From Polaromonas sp. (lineage in GTDB: Bacteria; Pseudomonadota; Gammaproteobacteria; Burkholderiales; Burkholderiaceae_C), in NCBI RefSeq assembly GCF_012927485.1, contig NZ_JABBPC010000036.1, forward strand, positions 1 to 47,995: a stretch of DNA of 47,995 bases, given 5' to 3'. Under the pieces are notes generated by a model. The model was given only the letters and a program-made list of their open reading frames with translations. It was not told the origin of the DNA and did not search any database. The translations under genes and the position numbers were made by a program. Below, piece by piece: positions 9,452 to 18,994 of this stretch. Position 1 is the first letter of the stretch, and every line of letters begins with the position of its first letter.

Positions 9452-9925
9452 ATGGAAACACTCGATAAGCTTGATCGGCAAATTTTGCGCAGTCTGCAGT
9501 CAGACGGCCGCGTCACCTACGATCAGCTGGCCGGCCAGGTTGGTTTGTCGCCCAGCGCGGTACTTCGGCGCGTGAAGAGGCTTGAGGAAAGCGGCGTGAT
9601 CGATCGTTACGTCGCGCTGGTCAAGCCCGAAGCGGTGGGGCTGGGCCTCACGGCCTACATCACCGTGCGGCTTGAAAAGCACACCGAAAGTCATAAACGA
9701 AACCCGATGGACCTGTTTCGCGCCAGCGTGCAAACGTGGCCTGAAGTGGTGGAGTGCGCGGCCTTAACGGGCGAGATGGACTACCTGCTGCGGGTGCTGG
9801 TGCAGGACATGGTCCACTACAGCCGCTTCATCATGGACACCCTGCTCAAGCACCCGAGCGTGCAAGACTGCAAAACCAGTTTTGTATTGGACCGGGTCAA
9901 GACGACGACAGCCGTGCCTTTGTAA
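9452..9925 (+). CDS. Lrp/AsnC family transcriptional regulator
   Basis: A 157-residue regulator. The N-terminal helix-turn-helix (about residues 5-55) includes TYDQLAGQVGLSPSAVLRRV, and a C-terminal RAM ligand-binding domain (about 70-150) includes the GEMDYLLRV motif. The family binds amino acids and assembles into octamers or dimers on DNA. It is divergent from hppD-phhA, and that arrangement suggests control of phenylalanine/tyrosine catabolism with an aromatic amino acid as effector; this is inference from position. The upstream SD is weak, so its own translation may be low. Confidence 0.93.
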   Translation: METLDKLDRQILRSLQSDGRVTYDQLAGQVGLSPSAVLRRVKRLEESGVIDRYVALVKPEAVGLGLTAYITVRLEKHTESHKRNPMDLFRASVQTWPEVVECAALTGEMDYLLRVLVQDMVHYSRFIMDTLLKHPSVQDCKTSFVLDRVKTTTAVPL

Positions 9926-10032
9926 TTAGCGCCTCTACACGCCAACTTCAGACTGGTTGAGTGTTGAATTGCTAAAAATTACCTGCTTGGACGTTGCTGC
10001 ACTGCAACAATTTAGTTGTAAATATTGCCAGT

Positions 10033-10049
10033 GCTATCAAAAAGCTAGC
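10033..10049 (+). repeat. 17-nt quasi-palindromic repeat, copy 2 (intergenic)
   Basis: GCTATCAAAAAGCTAGC has GCTA/TAGC arms and an A-rich centre. It lies between the Lrp-family gene and the acetyltransferase gene. It has the same length and form as the copies at 12070 and 34796. Confidence 0.55.
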
Positions 10050-10169
10050 GTTGTACGTCCGTATTAGTTGAACTTCAAGTCGATTTAATAAATTTACTGG
10101 ACTTTTGATTAAATATCTTCAACCCGTCATTAGAGTGTGCATTTGAGGGAAAACCCGTATATTGGAGCC

Positions 10170-10907
10170 ATGTTCACACCCGGCGCACTTATCAAGGCAT
10201 CTCTTCACGCGAGTAAGGAATTTTTCCATCCGGCCGGCGACGAGAACGCGCACCGTGCACCCAGAGTGCCTCGCGTTGGACGGGTGCTGGTGCCTATCCG
10301 TTCCATCGGGCCCAGTCACGGCGAGCGCATTTCCAGGCACTTGCTGGCGTTGGACGGGCATGATCGTTATCTGCGATTCGGCTATGCGGCCAACGATGAG
10401 CAGATTCAGCGTTATGTGAGCGGACTTAATTTTGAGCGGGACGAGATTTTCGGTATCTTCAACCGCAAACTACAGCTCATCGCGATGGCCCACCTGGCGT
10501 TTTCGACGGATCCTGAACACAAGAGTTGCGCCGAGTTTGGTGTATCGGTGTTGGCGCATGCGCGAGGGCGGGGCTACGGCGCACGGCTGTTCGATCGCGC
10601 GGTGATGCACGCCCGTAACGAACGTGTCGACATGATGTTCATTCACGCGCTGAGCGAAAACACCGCCATGTTGAACATTGCCCGCAAGGCCGGTGCCAGG
10701 CTTGAGCGCGACGGTTCCGAAACCGAGGCCTACCTCAAGCTGCCGCCAGCGGACCTTGATTCGCGCATGACCGAGTTGGTTGAGGAGCGGATCGCCCAGA
10801 CCGACTACCACCTAAAAGTTCAGGCCAAGCAGTTCTGGGATTTTTTAGCGATGGTCCAGGAAGTCCGGCGCGGCGTGCGCGACAGCCGTGACCGTATGCC
10901 GATGTAG
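10170..10907 (+). CDS. GNAT family N-acetyltransferase
   Basis: A 245-residue protein with a GNAT acetyltransferase core. The acetyl-CoA-binding region is seen at about residues 120-185, with GVSVLAHARGRGYGARLFDRA (R/QxxGxG/A motif) followed by FIHALSENTAMLNIARKAG. The acceptor is unknown. The start is uncertain: the ATG at 10170 has a GGAG only two bases away, and an upstream GTG at 10137 is in frame. The extra ~60 C-terminal residues (ELVEERIAQTDYHLKVQAKQFW) look helical. It stands alone between the Lrp gene and corC. Confidence 0.85.
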   Translation: MFTPGALIKASLHASKEFFHPAGDENAHRAPRVPRVGRVLVPIRSIGPSHGERISRHLLALDGHDRYLRFGYAANDEQIQRYVSGLNFERDEIFGIFNRKLQLIAMAHLAFSTDPEHKSCAEFGVSVLAHARGRGYGARLFDRAVMHARNERVDMMFIHALSENTAMLNIARKAGARLERDGSETEAYLKLPPADLDSRMTELVEERIAQTDYHLKVQAKQFWDFLAMVQEVRRGVRDSRDRMPM

Positions 10908-11088
10908 GGCCAGGTTGGTTCGGCGCTGGTCGTTGCGCGTCGTGCTGCGCTGCCCCTTATGAGCTTCCTGCGGGTATCGCTCGGCCCTCTCTTTTCACGA
11001 AGAGGGGTTGGGCTTGCCCAGGGCGGGTAATGAGACGGTCAAAAATTTCAGCTATCCTAGACAGCTTATCAACTACCGACAGCCCTCC

Positions 11089-11943
11089 GTGTCCGACGTT
11101 CCTCCCAGTCGGTCTTCTAAGTCAGAAGACAAACGCGGCTTTTTGCAAAAGCTCGCTGAAATGCTCCATCCCGGCCCGGACTCCAAAGACGAGTTAATCG
11201 AAGCCCTGGTGGACGCCCAAGACAACGAAGTCATCGGCGCCCAGAGCCGGGAAATGCTCGAAGGCGTCATTCGCATGGCCGACATGACGGCCGGAGATGT
11301 GATGGTGGCCACCCCGCGCATGGATGTGATCAACATCGACGCGCCGTTCGACGAGTTGCTGCACCTGGTGATTGACACCGCCCATTCGCGGTTTCCGGTC
11401 TATGAGGGCGAAAAGGAAAACATCTTGGGCATCCTGATGGCCAAGGATTTGCTCAAATTGCAGCGCGCGCCCGAACTGAATATCCGGGCCTTGTTGCGGC
11501 CCGCCATTTTTGTGCCCGAAAGCAAGGGGCTGAACGATCTGCTGCGCGACTTCCGCAGCAACCACAGCCATCTGGCGATTGTCATCGACGAGTTTGGCCG
11601 CGTGGCAGGCCTGATCACCATTGAAGACGTGCTTGAGGAAATTGTTGGCGAGATCGAAGACGAGTTCGACATCGCCGAGGACGAAGGAGACATCTTTGGT
11701 CTCACCGATCACACCTACCGGGTCAGCGGCGATACCGCGATCGAGCGGGTCAACGAAGCGTTCGCCGTGCTGCTTCCCGAAACCGACTTTGAGACTATCG
11801 GCGGCTTGGTGGCTCACCAGATGGGCCACGTGCCCAAGCGCGGCGAACACTACGCCCTGGCCGGTCTGCAGTTCACGGTGTTGCACACCAAAGGCGGTGC
11901 CGTGCGTTGGTTCAAAGTCTCGCCGGTAGCGGCCACCCTCTAA
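11089..11943 (+). CDS. corC: CorC/HlyC-type CBS-domain protein
   Basis: A 284-residue cytoplasmic protein with the usual CorC order: a short N-terminal region, two CBS domains (about residues 65-185, with MVATPRMDVI and FPVYEG, then IVIDEFGRVAGLITIEDVLEEIVGEIEDE) and a C-terminal CorC_HlyC domain (about 205-280). The family is linked to magnesium/cobalt efflux and, in many proteobacteria, sits beside lnt. The GTG at 11089 is preferred because residues before it do not resemble the family; an in-frame TTG at 11008 exists. The lnt start follows six bases after the stop, so the two genes form an operon. Confidence 0.92.
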   Translation: MSDVPPSRSSKSEDKRGFLQKLAEMLHPGPDSKDELIEALVDAQDNEVIGAQSREMLEGVIRMADMTAGDVMVATPRMDVINIDAPFDELLHLVIDTAHSRFPVYEGEKENILGILMAKDLLKLQRAPELNIRALLRPAIFVPESKGLNDLLRDFRSNHSHLAIVIDEFGRVAGLITIEDVLEEIVGEIEDEFDIAEDEGDIFGLTDHTYRVSGDTAIERVNEAFAVLLPETDFETIGGLVAHQMGHVPKRGEHYALAGLQFTVLHTKGGAVRWFKVSPVAATL

Positions 11944-11949
11944 GCCGCC

Positions 11950-13599
11950 GTGAAGAAACCGGACAGTCCGCACACGATTCACAGCATGAGGGCGTCGCTG
12001 CCGACCCTACCCGCCTTGCTGGAGCATATCGGATATCGAGCCCGCAATCGCTTCTCGCTATTTCAGATTGCTATTATTTTAATAGCTGGTGGTGCGCATG
12101 CAGTGAGCATGGCTTGGCCTTTTCCATTTCTCTTTACACAAGGGCAGCCGGTGTGGTGGTTGCAACTGTTGGCGCTCACGCTGCTAGTGGGCCAACTAGA
12201 CGGCTCCCGGTCGTGGAAGCGCTCCGCCTGGCTCGGTGGGCTGTTTGCCACGGCCATGCTGTGCGCCACCTTTTGGTGGCTATTTATTTCCATGCACGAG
12301 TACGGCGGCCTGGCGACGCCACTGACGGTACTGGCCATTGTGTTGCTCGCGGTCTTTCTGGCCCTCTACTACGCTGCCGCCAGCGGTTTATTTGTGGTGT
12401 TGGCCCCGGTTCGGGGGGCGTCGCGTGCGCTTGTTTTTGCAGCGCTCTGGTTGCTGGCCGAACTGGCCCGGGTCAAGCTGTTCACCGGCTTTCCCTGGGG
12501 CGAGGGCGGCTATGCCCATGTAGACGGCTGGGCCCGGCCGCTGGCGGCCTGGGTGGGGGTGCATGGACTGAGTTTTATCGCGGCGTTTGTGGCCGCTTGG
12601 TTGGCTATATCGCTGCGCGCGCCCAGAACGCGCTGGCTGACCGTTCTGGGCATTGTTGTGCTGAGCGTTGCCGTGGCCCGATTGCCGGTGTCCAACGGCG
12701 GCCAACTTGAGGATTCCCCCGCCCCTTCCGCGGCACTGTCGGTGACCTTACTGCAAGGCAATATTCCCCAGGCTGAAAAATTTCAGAGCGGCACTGGTGT
12801 GGCTACCGCGCTGCGCTGGTACGGCGAGCAACTGCGTAACGCCAAGACGGCGCTGGTGGTCGCGCCCGAAACCGCTTTACCCCTGTTGCCGCAGCAATTA
12901 CCCGACGGCTATTGGCAGGCGCTTCAGCTCCGGTTTGCCACCGGGCAGCAGGCCGCGCTCATCGGCGTGCCACTGGGAAGTTTCGAGGCGGGTTACGCCA
13001 ATTCAGTAGTCGGCTTAAAGCCAGAGCAACCGGTGCAGAATGAGCCATATCGCTACGACAAACACCATTTGGTGCCGTTTGGCGAGTTCGTTCCTTCCGG
13101 GTTCAGGTGGTTTATCAACATGATGAGCATCCCGCTGGGCGACTTCAACCGTGGCGCCGTCGGTCAGGCCTCATTCAATTGGAAGGGCCAGCGGCTGGCC
13201 CCCAACATTTGCTACGAAGACCTGTTTGGCGAAGAGCTCGGCACACGTTTTTCCGATGCGGCTCTGGCGCCTACGATCTTCGTCAACGTCAGCAATATTG
13301 GCTGGTTTGGCAATACCGTGGCGATTGACCAGCATCTGCAGATTTCGCGCATGCGGGCGCTTGAATTCGACCGCCCCATGATTCGCGCCACCAACACGGG
13401 AGCCACCGTCATCATTGATCACCGTGGGCAGGTGACGCATTCCTTGCCGCGCTACACGCGCGGTGTATTGGTTGGCGACGTGGAAGGCCGCAGCGGCATC
13501 ACGCCGTATGCGTGGTGGGTTGCTCGCTATGGTCTGGGGCCACTGTGGGGCCTGGGCTTGGCGTTGTTGGGGCTAGCGCTTGTTGCGAGGCGCCGGTAA
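11950..13599 (+). CDS. lnt: Apolipoprotein N-acyltransferase
   Basis: A 549-residue inner-membrane enzyme that adds the third acyl chain to lipoproteins, the last step of lipoprotein maturation. About six N-terminal membrane segments (to ~residue 240) precede a periplasmic nitrilase-fold domain (~265-510) with the catalytic triad E307 (VVAPETALP), K371 (YDKHHLVPFGEF) and C421 (NICYED), then a final membrane segment. The start used is GTG six bases after corC; an ATG at 11986 is a possible alternative. A copy of the 17-nt repeat is read in frame within the first membrane segment (AIILIAGG). Confidence 0.95.
   Translation: MKKPDSPHTIHSMRASLPTLPALLEHIGYRARNRFSLFQIAIILIAGGAHAVSMAWPFPFLFTQGQPVWWLQLLALTLLVGQLDGSRSWKRSAWLGGLFATAMLCATFWWLFISMHEYGGLATPLTVLAIVLLAVFLALYYAAASGLFVVLAPVRGASRALVFAALWLLAELARVKLFTGFPWGEGGYAHVDGWARPLAAWVGVHGLSFIAAFVAAWLAISLRAPRTRWLTVLGIVVLSVAVARLPVSNGGQLEDSPAPSAALSVTLLQGNIPQAEKFQSGTGVATALRWYGEQLRNAKTALVVAPETALPLLPQQLPDGYWQALQLRFATGQQAALIGVPLGSFEAGYANSVVGLKPEQPVQNEPYRYDKHHLVPFGEFVPSGFRWFINMMSIPLGDFNRGAVGQASFNWKGQRLAPNICYEDLFGEELGTRFSDAALAPTIFVNVSNIGWFGNTVAIDQHLQISRMRALEFDRPMIRATNTGATVIIDHRGQVTHSLPRYTRGVLVGDVEGRSGITPYAWWVARYGLGPLWGLGLALLGLALVARRR
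12070..12086 (+). repeat. 17-nt palindromic repeat, copy 3 (inside lnt)
   Basis: GCTATTATTTTAATAGC has perfect 7-bp arms (GCTATTA/TAATAGC) around TTT. It lies in frame in lnt and encodes hydrophobic residues of the first membrane segment, so it may have been inserted without harming the protein. It is the cleanest copy in the window. Confidence 0.65.
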
Positions 13600-13713
13600 A
13601 GTTCCGGTCCAGCATTGTCGCCGCGTAAAATATGCGGTTATCGCTGACCCGCGGTGGTGACGTGGTCTCTCGGCGCCGAAACCCGCTTCCCGCTTTTGTT
13701 ACAACCCATTCCT

Positions 13714-14628
13714 ATGCTTACTTTCCAGCAAATTATTCTGAAGCTGCAGTCCTATTGGGCCGACCAGGGTTGCGCCTTGCTGCAACCCTATGACATGGAA
13801 GTGGGCGCCGGAACCTCCCACACGGCTACCTTTTTAAGGGCGCTTGGCCCGGAGCCCTGGAAAGCCGCCTATGTGCAACCCAGCCGCCGCCCAAAAGACG
13901 GTCGTTATGGTGACAACCCGAACCGCCTGCAGCACTACTACCAGTACCAGGTAGTGCTCAAACCCGCCCCCAGCAATATTCTGGAGTTGTACCTGGGTTC
14001 ACTCGAAGCATTGGGCTTTGATTTGAAGAAGAATGACATCCGGTTTGTCGAAGACGATTGGGAAAACCCGACGCTGGGCGCCTGGGGCCTGGGCTGGGAA
14101 GTCTGGCTCAACGGCATGGAAGTGACGCAGTTCACTTACTTCCAGCAGGTTGGCGGCATTGACTGCAAGCCGATCACCGGCGAAATCACTTACGGCCTGG
14201 AGCGCCTCGCGATGTATCTGCAGGGCGTGGACAGCGTCTACAACCTGACCTGGACCGAAGGTTTGAGCTATGGCGATGTCTACCTGCAAAACGAAAAAGA
14301 GCAGTCGGCCTACAACTTTGAGCACAGTGACGTGGACTTTTTGTTCGCCGCCTTTATCGCGCATGAAAAGCAGGCTAAAAACCTGATCGAGCAGCAACTC
14401 GCGCTGCCCGCTTACGAACAAGTGCTGAAGGCCGCGCACAGCTTTAATTTGCTCGACGCACGCGGCGCCATCAGCGTGACCGAGCGCGCTGCCTACATGG
14501 GGCGCATCCGCAATCTGGCGCGGGCCGTGGCTCAAAGTTATTACGAAAGCCGCGAGCGCCTGGGCTTTCCCATGGCACCGCGCGAATGGGTAGAGCAGAT
14601 GACACCCTTGAAGAAGAAGGCTGCCTAA
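13714..14628 (+). CDS. glyQ: Glycine--tRNA ligase alpha subunit
   Basis: A 304-residue class II aminoacyl-tRNA synthetase subunit of the bacterial alpha2-beta2 GlyRS; it carries the catalytic core that forms glycyl-adenylate. The sequence begins [15 protein letters not shown] and contains [19 protein letters not shown] and [19 protein letters not shown], all typical of GlyQ. The ATG at 13714 matches the family start; a longer frame opens at 13654 but its extra residues do not fit. glyS starts two bases after the stop. Confidence 0.97.
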   Translation: MLTFQQIILKLQSYWADQGCALLQPYDMEVGAGTSHTATFLRALGPEPWKAAYVQPSRRPKDGRYGDNPNRLQHYYQYQVVLKPAPSNILELYLGSLEALGFDLKKNDIRFVEDDWENPTLGAWGLGWEVWLNGMEVTQFTYFQQVGGIDCKPITGEITYGLERLAMYLQGVDSVYNLTWTEGLSYGDVYLQNEKEQSAYNFEHSDVDFLFAAFIAHEKQAKNLIEQQLALPAYEQVLKAAHSFNLLDARGAISVTERAAYMGRIRNLARAVAQSYYESRERLGFPMAPREWVEQMTPLKKKAA

Positions 14629-14630
14629 AA

Positions 14631-16775
14631 ATGACGACTAAGAATCTTCTGGTTGAATTGTTTGTGGAAGAACTGCCTCCCAAGGTACTCAAGAAACTCG
14701 GCGATGCCTTCGCTGGCGTGCTGGCCGATCAACTCAAGGCCCAGGGCCTGGCCACCGCCGAATCGGTGGTGACGGCCTATGCTTCGCCGCGTCGCCTGGC
14801 CGCACACATCACGCACATTTGGCTCAAGGCGGCAGACAAGGCCGTTCAGCAAAAGCTCATGCCGGTCTCTGTGGGGCTTGATGCTCTGGGCAAGGGCACG
14901 CCCGCACTTTTCAAAAAACTGAAGGCGCTGGGCGCCGATGTATCTGACCCCGCTGCCGCCGTGGCCGCGCTCAAGCGCGTGCCGGATGGCAAGGCCGAGT
15001 CGCTGTTCTATGACAGTTTGGTCACTGGTGCCACGCTCGATACCGGGCTGCAAAAAGCGCTGGAAGAAGCCATTGCCAAGCTGCCCATTCCCAAGGTCAT
15101 GAGCTACCAGCTCGAGCGCGACTGCGCGCTGCCCGGCTGGACCAGCGTGAACTTCGTACGTCCCGCGCACGGCCTTGTGGCACTGCACGGCAGCACGGTG
15201 GTGCCGATCAAGGTCCTGGGTTTGAAGGCCGGCAACACGACGCACGGCCACCGCTTTGAGGCGGCTGTGTCGCCGATAGTTCTCAAAGACGCCGACAGCT
15301 ACGCCGTCACGCTGGCCAAAGACGGCGCGGTGATCGCGTCGTTCGTCGAGCGCAAGGCGGAGATCGCCAGGCAGCTTGCAGCCGCAGCTGCAAAGGTAGG
15401 CAACGGCGCACGCCCGATCGAAGACGACGCGTTGCTCGACGAAGTCACCGCGCTGGTCGAGCGCCCCAACGTGCTGGTCTGCCAGTTCGAGCCACAGTTC
15501 CTCAACGTGCCGCAGGAGTGCCTCATCCTCACGATGAAGGCTAATCAGAAATACTTCCCCTTGCTCGATGCGCAGGGCAAACTCACCCACCAGTTTTTGG
15601 TGGTCAGTAACATCAGCCCGTCGGACGCTAGCGCAGTGATCGGTGGCAACGAGCGCGTCGTGCGACCGCGCCTGGCCGATGCCAAATTCTTCTTCGACCA
15701 GGACCGCAAGAAAACGCTGGCCTCGCGGGTGGCCGGTTTGGATAAAGTCGTTTATCACAACAGGCTGGGCACGCAAGGCGAGCGTATTGAACGCGTGCGC
15801 GCCATTGCCAAAGCGATTAGCCGCCAGCTGGGCGACGACGAGTTGGCGCAGCGGGTCGATCAAGCCGCCTTGCTGGCCAAGACCGATTTGCTGACCGACA
15901 TGGTGGGCGAGTTTCCTGAGCTGCAAGGCATCATGGGCCGCTATTACGCGCTCAACGACGGCCTGAATGCTGAGGTGGCTGATGCTATCGAGGACCACTA
16001 CAAGCCACGATTTGCCGGCGATGCGCTACCGCGCACCATGACGGGGGTAGTGGTCGCGTTGGCTGACAAACTGGAAACGCTGATCGGTATGTTCGGTATT
16101 GGCAACTTGCCCACTGGCGACAAAGACCCGTTTGCATTGCGCCGCCATGCGCTGGGCGTGATCCGCATGCTGGTTGAGAAAGACTTGCCATTAAGTTTGG
16201 ACACGGTGATCCAAGAGGCCGCGAATGAGTTCAAGGGTATTGCGGGATTCGACTTCGGTCGTGCTGTCGTGGAGTCACAGGATTTCTTCTACGATCGCCT
16301 CGCCGGCTCGCTGCGCGAACAAGGCTTCAAGGCCCAGGAAGTCGAAGCCGTGCTGGCGCTGCTTCCGCAGCGTCTCGGTGACATCCCCAAGCGCCTTGCC
16401 GCTGTGCGCGCCTTCGCTGCCTTGGCCGAAGCGCCCGCATTGGCTGCTGCGAACAAGCGCATCGCAAATATCCTCAAGAAAGTGCAGTCTGTGGATCCAC
16501 ACGTCAATGAGCGACTGCTCAGGGAGCCGGCTGAAATTGCCTTGTACGCCGCGATGAAGGCGTTGACACCCAGGGCCAACGCGCAGTTTGAAGCGGGCGA
16601 CTATACCGCTTCGTTGCAGACGCTGGCCGCCCTGCGTGTGCCGGTGGACGCCTTTTTTGACGGCGTGATGGTCAACGCCGAAGAGATGGACCTACGCCTC
16701 AATCGCCAGGGCCTGCTGCAAAGTCTCCACAACGCCATGAACCGAGTGGCCGACCTGTCACGTCTCGCGGCCTGA
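14631..16775 (+). CDS. glyS: Glycine--tRNA ligase beta subunit
   Basis: A 714-residue beta subunit that binds tRNA-Gly and partners GlyQ. The N-terminus (MTTKNLLVELFVEELPPKVL) and internal landmarks such as PKVMSYQLERDCALPGW, FVRPAHGL, MKANQKYFPLLD and FDQDRKKTL are typical; the C-terminal third contains the HD and anticodon-binding regions (QGIMGRYYALNDG, DPFALRRHALGVIRM). The ATG at 14631 gives the family start, two bases after the glyQ stop. Length is normal. Confidence 0.97.
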   Translation: MTTKNLLVELFVEELPPKVLKKLGDAFAGVLADQLKAQGLATAESVVTAYASPRRLAAHITHIWLKAADKAVQQKLMPVSVGLDALGKGTPALFKKLKALGADVSDPAAAVAALKRVPDGKAESLFYDSLVTGATLDTGLQKALEEAIAKLPIPKVMSYQLERDCALPGWTSVNFVRPAHGLVALHGSTVVPIKVLGLKAGNTTHGHRFEAAVSPIVLKDADSYAVTLAKDGAVIASFVERKAEIARQLAAAAAKVGNGARPIEDDALLDEVTALVERPNVLVCQFEPQFLNVPQECLILTMKANQKYFPLLDAQGKLTHQFLVVSNISPSDASAVIGGNERVVRPRLADAKFFFDQDRKKTLASRVAGLDKVVYHNRLGTQGERIERVRAIAKAISRQLGDDELAQRVDQAALLAKTDLLTDMVGEFPELQGIMGRYYALNDGLNAEVADAIEDHYKPRFAGDALPRTMTGVVVALADKLETLIGMFGIGNLPTGDKDPFALRRHALGVIRMLVEKDLPLSLDTVIQEAANEFKGIAGFDFGRAVVESQDFFYDRLAGSLREQGFKAQEVEAVLALLPQRLGDIPKRLAAVRAFAALAEAPALAAANKRIANILKKVQSVDPHVNERLLREPAEIALYAAMKALTPRANAQFEAGDYTASLQTLAALRVPVDAFFDGVMVNAEEMDLRLNRQGLLQSLHNAMNRVADLSRLAA

Positions 16776-16827
16776 TCTGCCAGTAGATCTCCGTTGCCTT
16801 GTTTCCACCACCCTTGACCACTCAACC

Positions 16828-17502
16828 ATGAACGACCCAGACATCCCCCTTCCTTCGCAGACCGGCTTGCTGGCCCGTTGGACTTCGCTGCAAACCGCCT
16901 GGCTGCTCTTTGCGCCGCCAGCTGTCACGGTGGGGCTCAACTGGGTGCTCGCACGACTGACCGAGCGCCAGCCCGGTACGCCGGCTCTTCCGTTAGTACC
17001 CGTTTCGGTTCCATCGGGCGTGATGGATCTGGTCTGGCCCGTCGTCGTTGCGGTAATCGTGCTGGTGGTGGCTGTGCTGCTGATGCGTCGCCTGGGTTGG
17101 CGTCGCGTCATGCCGGTAATCGGCGTGTTCTGGCTTCTGCTCTGGCTCGGAGGGAGCGCTGCGCTGCTGCATCGACACCTCAACGAGCAAGGTTTGTTTC
17201 TGCACGACGCCACCGCCCTGGGGACAACCGCTCCCGGCCCGGCGTCAGTCAATGCTCAAGTGTTGTCCAGCCTGTTTATACGGGCAAGTTTGCGCAGCAT
17301 GGGCGGCACAGAACTCGTTTTGCAAGTGCCGGGCTTGAATGCGCCGTATCGCTTGCTGCTCGAAGATCCGGAAGCGACGCAAATCAAAGCTGGCGACACG
17401 CTAGCGCTGCAGTTTTCGCCAGGCCGCTTTTCCGGTCTGTTCGTGACGGACTGGCAGGTTGCCATGCGCAAGACACCGGCACCACCCGCCGCTCTTCAGT
17501 GA
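16828..17502 (+). CDS. Uncharacterised membrane protein
   Basis: A 224-residue protein that I do not recognise. Three hydrophobic segments are visible at about residues 20-42, 66-92 and 95-112; the remaining ~110 residues form a soluble domain (RSMGGTELVLQVPGLNAPYRLLL, later GDTLALQFSPGRFSGLFVTDWQVA), probably periplasmic by the placement of charged residues. It lies 52 bases after glyS and 10 bases before gmhB, so it is probably translated with gmhB. Codon use looks like that of its neighbours. No catalytic motif is seen. It may be a lineage-specific cell-envelope protein. Confidence 0.75.
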   Translation: MNDPDIPLPSQTGLLARWTSLQTAWLLFAPPAVTVGLNWVLARLTERQPGTPALPLVPVSVPSGVMDLVWPVVVAVIVLVVAVLLMRRLGWRRVMPVIGVFWLLLWLGGSAALLHRHLNEQGLFLHDATALGTTAPGPASVNAQVLSSLFIRASLRSMGGTELVLQVPGLNAPYRLLLEDPEATQIKAGDTLALQFSPGRFSGLFVTDWQVAMRKTPAPPAALQ

Positions 17503-17512
17503 TTTCCAAGCC

Positions 17513-18085
17513 ATGAAACTTATCATCCTTGACCGCGACGGAACGATCAACAGCGACAGCGATGAGTTCGTAAAGACTCCGGACGAATGGGTGCCGTTGC
17601 CCGGCGCGCTCGAAGCGATTGCACGGCTCAACCATGCCGGCTGGCATGTGGTGATTGCCTCGAACCAGTCGGGGCTGGGGCGCGGCTTGTTTGATGTCGC
17701 TTCGCTGAACGCGATGCATGCCAAAATGTTCAAGTTGCTGGCTGCCGTCGGCGGGCGGGTTGATGCGGTGTTCTACTGCCCGCACAGCGCGGAAGAATAC
17801 TGCACCTGCCGCAAGCCGCTGCCGGGGCTGTTTGAGCAGATCGGTGCGCGTTTTGGCGTGTCGTTAAAAGGGGTACCGACCGCTGGCGATTCCCTGCGTG
17901 ATTTGCAGGCCGGGGCCGCAGCGGGTTGTGAACCCCACCTGGTGCTTACCGGTAAGTCGGCGCCATACCGCGAAGGCGGGCAACCCGAAGGCCTGCCGGC
18001 CGGCACAATATTGCATCGGGATTTGTCTGCGTTTGCTGATTTCATCCTTGAGCGCGGCGACCAGCTCTTGCCGGCAGGAGTATGA
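17513..18085 (+). CDS. gmhB: D-glycero-beta-D-manno-heptose 1,7-bisphosphate 7-phosphatase
   Basis: A 190-residue HAD-superfamily phosphatase of the GmhB type, which removes the 7-phosphate in ADP-heptose synthesis for the lipopolysaccharide core. The nucleophile motif is LDRDGTIN (residues ~5-12), then SNQSGLGRG, the zinc-binding CPHSAEEYCTC cysteine cluster and AGDSLRDLQA. The ATG at 17513 puts the nucleophile motif right at the N-terminus, as in the family. It is followed by plsC after 96 bases. Confidence 0.94.
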   Translation: MKLIILDRDGTINSDSDEFVKTPDEWVPLPGALEAIARLNHAGWHVVIASNQSGLGRGLFDVASLNAMHAKMFKLLAAVGGRVDAVFYCPHSAEEYCTCRKPLPGLFEQIGARFGVSLKGVPTAGDSLRDLQAGAAAGCEPHLVLTGKSAPYREGGQPEGLPAGTILHRDLSAFADFILERGDQLLPAGV

Positions 18086-18181
18086 AATGGACACTCTCGA
18101 CGTTCGTTTTGGACAGACTCGGAAACTGAAAAACGATTCAAAATACACCCGACAGCCAACTCTCAAGCCGGACGATCTGCC

Positions 18182-18958
18182 ATGCCCCTGATTCGCTCAA
18201 TTCTCCATCTGCTGTGGATGGTTCTCACCGTGATTCCGTGGGCCATCGCGGTCGTGATCGCCGCCCCGTTTTTGAATAGCACCCGGATCTACTGGATGTG
18301 CGCAGGCTGGCTCCGCGCGGCCGTCCGCGGAGGCACCGTGATTCTGGGTATCCAAAACCGCGTGACGGGGATGGAGAATCTGCCCACTGGAAAAAATAGC
18401 GCTGCCGTGTTGCTGGTCAAGCATCAGAGCACGTGGGAAACTTTTTCCATGGTGGCGCTAATGCCCCGCCCACTGGCTTATGTGTTCAAAAAAGAGCTCC
18501 TTTATGTGCCGTTTTTTGGTTGGGCGATGGCGCGCATGGACATGATTCATATTGACCGCAGTCAGCGCACGCAGGCCTTCAGCAAGGTGGTAGAGCAAGG
18601 AAAGCGGCTGATGGGCCAGGGCACCTGGGTCATCATGTTTCCCGAGGGAACCCGGATTCCACGCGGTCAAAAAGGGACTTACAAATCCGGTGGAACGCGA
18701 TTGGCGATTGAAGCGGGCGTCCCGGTCATCCCAATTGCCGTGACGTCGGCCAAATGCTGGCCGCGCAAAGCGTTCATCAAAACGCCGGGTGTAGTGGATT
18801 TTTCGATCGGCAAGCCAATCAGCAGCGTCGGCCGCAAACCGGACGAACTGATGCGTGAAGTCGAGAACTGGATTGAAGCGGAAATGCACCGGCTGGACCC
18901 CGATGCCTACGCGGGAACTGGCGGCGAAGCTGCCAAGTCCCTTGCCCAGAAAGCCTGA
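18182..18958 (+). CDS. plsC: 1-Acyl-sn-glycerol-3-phosphate acyltransferase
   Basis: A 258-residue lysophosphatidate acyltransferase-type protein with one or two N-terminal membrane segments (residues ~5-32). The catalytic block is KHQSTWE, with H81 and E86, an HX4E variant of the classical HX4D. The substrate-binding FPEGTR motif and the VPVIPIAV block follow in the expected order. The reaction makes phosphatidic acid for phospholipid synthesis, or a related acyl transfer. It sits between gmhB and a YgjP-type peptidase gene. Confidence 0.92.
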   Translation: MPLIRSILHLLWMVLTVIPWAIAVVIAAPFLNSTRIYWMCAGWLRAAVRGGTVILGIQNRVTGMENLPTGKNSAAVLLVKHQSTWETFSMVALMPRPLAYVFKKELLYVPFFGWAMARMDMIHIDRSQRTQAFSKVVEQGKRLMGQGTWVIMFPEGTRIPRGQKGTYKSGGTRLAIEAGVPVIPIAVTSAKCWPRKAFIKTPGVVDFSIGKPISSVGRKPDELMREVENWIEAEMHRLDPDAYAGTGGEAAKSLAQKA

Positions 18959-18994
18959 GCAGTTCTGGTCCGGTTTTTGGAGCGCTAAACTGCC

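Noticed and set aside
10985..11006. Hairpin CCCTCT/AGAGGG before corC as a terminator
   Set aside because: The stem is only 6 bp with a 10-nt loop and no T-run follows.
13601..13713. T-box or other riboswitch before glyQ
   Set aside because: The 114-bp leader shows no specifier stem, T-box sequence or terminator; betaproteobacterial glyQS is not usually T-box controlled.
14625..15998. 457-codon minus-strand open frame opposite glyS
   Set aside because: Antisense to a well-conserved tRNA synthetase subunit; composition is that of a reversed high-GC frame.
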